From the NCBI RefSeq assembly GCF_910594985.1, contig NZ_CAJVCE010000004.1, positions 248,001-312,000 on the forward strand: DNA of 64,000 nucleotides. The letters are read 5' to 3'. A program made the translations under genes and the position numbers. Positions 62,964 to 64,000 of the stretch are shown here, in pieces. The DNA comes from Paenibacillus allorhizosphaerae. Lineage in GTDB: Bacteria; Bacillota; Bacilli; Paenibacillales; NBRC-103111. Each line of letters starts with the position of its first letter. Within the stretch, counting starts at the first letter, position 1. The notes under the pieces were generated by a model, which saw only the letters and a program-made list of their open reading frames with translations, made no database searches and was not told the DNA's origin.

Positions 62964-64000
62964 TTAGTCGAAATAAACCGCTTTGCCGGTTTTTGCCGAT
63001 TCGTAAATGGCTTCCAGTATTTCGGAAACGACGCAAGCTTGCTCCGGCGTAACGACGGGCTCCTTGTCATTCAATATCGCATCGATCCACAGACGCGCTT
63101 CCTTCTCCTCGGACTTTTCCTTCTTGCCGTCATAGAAAGCGACTCCGCCTGCGTCAAGCTGTACTTTGTTCGTATACAAACGGCTGTGCTTTTCACCGTT
63201 CATTCGCAGTCCGTCTTCCATATCCGCGCCTGCCTCGGTGCCGCTGAGGGTACATTTGGCTTCTTTCACGTCAAGCGTATTCAGCGCCCAGCTCGATTCG
63301 AGCACAATGGTCGCGCCGTTCTTCATGACGATCATGCCCATGGCCGAATCTTCGACCGTAAATTTCTTCGGATCCCAAGGACCCCATGCATTGGCAGCGT
63401 TTTCTTTGCCGGACAGCTTATGGAACGATGTGCCGAGCACAACCTTCGGTTCGTAATTGTTCATCATCCACAGCGTCAAGTCGAGCGCATGCGTACCGAT
63501 ATCGATAAGCGGTCCGCCGCCCTGCTTCTCTTCGTCCAAAAACACGCCCCATGTTGGAACTGCGCGGCGGCGAATGGCGTGTGCTTTTGCATAGTAAATC
63601 TCGCCCAGTTCCCCGTCCTCGCATATTTGCTTCATGAACCAGCTGTCCGGGCGGTACCGGTTATTGTAGCCGATCGTCAGTTTTTTGCCGGTACGTTTCG
63701 CTGCTTCTACCATACGGCGTGCATCGGCCGCCGTTTTGGCCATCGGCTTCTCGCACATGACATGCTTGTCGGACTCCAGCGCAGCGATCGAAATCTCGGC
63801 ATGGGAGTCGTTCGGCGTACATACGTGCACAACGTCAATGGAAGCGTCTGCAAGCAGGCTGCGGTAATCTTCGTACACCTTGGCGCCTTCTACGCCGTAC
63901 TGCCCGGCAGCTTTCTCCGCTTTAGCCAAAATAATATCACAAAAAGCGACAAGTTCAACCTCCGGTTGTTTGGAAAGGCTCGGCAGATGCTTTCCGTTCG
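62964..64000 (-). CDS. Gfo/Idh/MocA-family oxidoreductase, partial (N-terminus beyond window)
   Basis: The frame is open to the right edge, where it reads KHLPSLSKQPEVELVAFCDI, the early Rossmann region, so only about 20-25 residues are missing. Later parts are VDVVHVCTPNDSHAEISIAAL, HVMCEKPMAKTAADARRM, YNNRYRPDSWFMKQICEDGELGEIYYAKAHAIRRR and GGGPLIDIGTHALDLTLWMM. An internal ATG at 63929 is not the true start. First known gene of a three-gene unit with another dehydrogenase and the AraC regulator. Confidence 0.88.
   Translation of the reverse strand, partial: NGKHLPSLSKQPEVELVAFCDIILAKAEKAAGQYGVEGAKVYEDYRSLLADASIDVVHVCTPNDSHAEISIAALESDKHVMCEKPMAKTAADARRMVEAAKRTGKKLTIGYNNRYRPDSWFMKQICEDGELGEIYYAKAHAIRRRAVPTWGVFLDEEKQGGGPLIDIGTHALDLTLWMMNNYEPKVVLGTSFHKLSGKENAANAWGPWDPKKFTVEDSAMGMIVMKNGATIVLESSWALNTLDVKEAKCTLSGTEAGADMEDGLRMNGEKHSRLYTNKVQLDAGGVAFYDGKKEKSEEKEARLWIDAILNDKEPVVTPEQACVVSEILEAIYESAKTGKAVYFD

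Overview
The window looks like a chromosomal segment of a spore-forming Paenibacillaceae bacterium (Paenibacillus or a close relative). The evidence is a GerA-type germination operon, a gamma-type spore protein, sporulation gene ytxC, a SinR homologue, a T-box before thrS, a SAM-I (S-box) riboswitch before metA, and strong Gram-positive ribosome binding sites. No rRNA, tRNA, CRISPR array, integrase or insertion sequence was seen.

Bases 1-5,400 hold the end of an exopolysaccharide chain-length gene and a compact RiPP locus: a 52-residue precursor facing a five-gene operon (nucleotidyltransferase, HPr-kinase-like kinase, PqqD-like recognition protein, SipW-like Ser/His peptidase, ABC exporter). 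These are the recognition, tailoring and export parts of a Firmicutes lasso-peptide cluster, but the usual leader protease and lasso cyclase are missing. Bases 5,400-20,450 are an exopolysaccharide region: a secreted clan-A-like glycosidase with a PA14 domain, two convergent membrane acyltransferases, GDP-6-deoxymannose (D-rhamnose) synthesis by gmd and rmd, three GT4 glycosyltransferases, two hexapeptide acetyltransferases and a class II asparagine-synthase-like amidotransferase. Bases 20,450-23,420 hold regulators (SinR-like, Xre-like), a PilZ-like protein, an unannotated 57-residue gene and a decayed stretch.

The unifying signal is a 15-bp palindrome, GATACA-N3-TGTATC, found 17 times in exact or slightly degenerate form: 15 copies between 0.5 and 22.6 kb and two copies 42.4 kb into the window before an L,D-transpeptidase gene. 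In four promoters it sits inside the 17-bp spacer between TTGACA and the -10 box. Two small regulators in the locus (15.5 and 22.1 kb) have a recognition helix like that of the PBSX Xre repressor, and each has a copy upstream. The RiPP locus, polysaccharide genes, regulators and transpeptidase therefore look like one regulon.

From 23.6 kb on the content is mostly ordinary core genome: a DUF1501/DUF1800 pair, a beta-type glutamine synthetase, DAHP synthase, ispH, an OmpR-type two-component system, HtrA, an ammonium transporter, spore and cell-wall proteins, thrS, mqnC of the futalosine menaquinone pathway, metA with a cystathionine gamma-synthase/O-acetylhomoserine sulfhydrylase family gene, corA, ilvD, small conserved proteins, the germination operon, and an AraC regulator with two Gfo/Idh/MocA dehydrogenases, the last running off the right edge.
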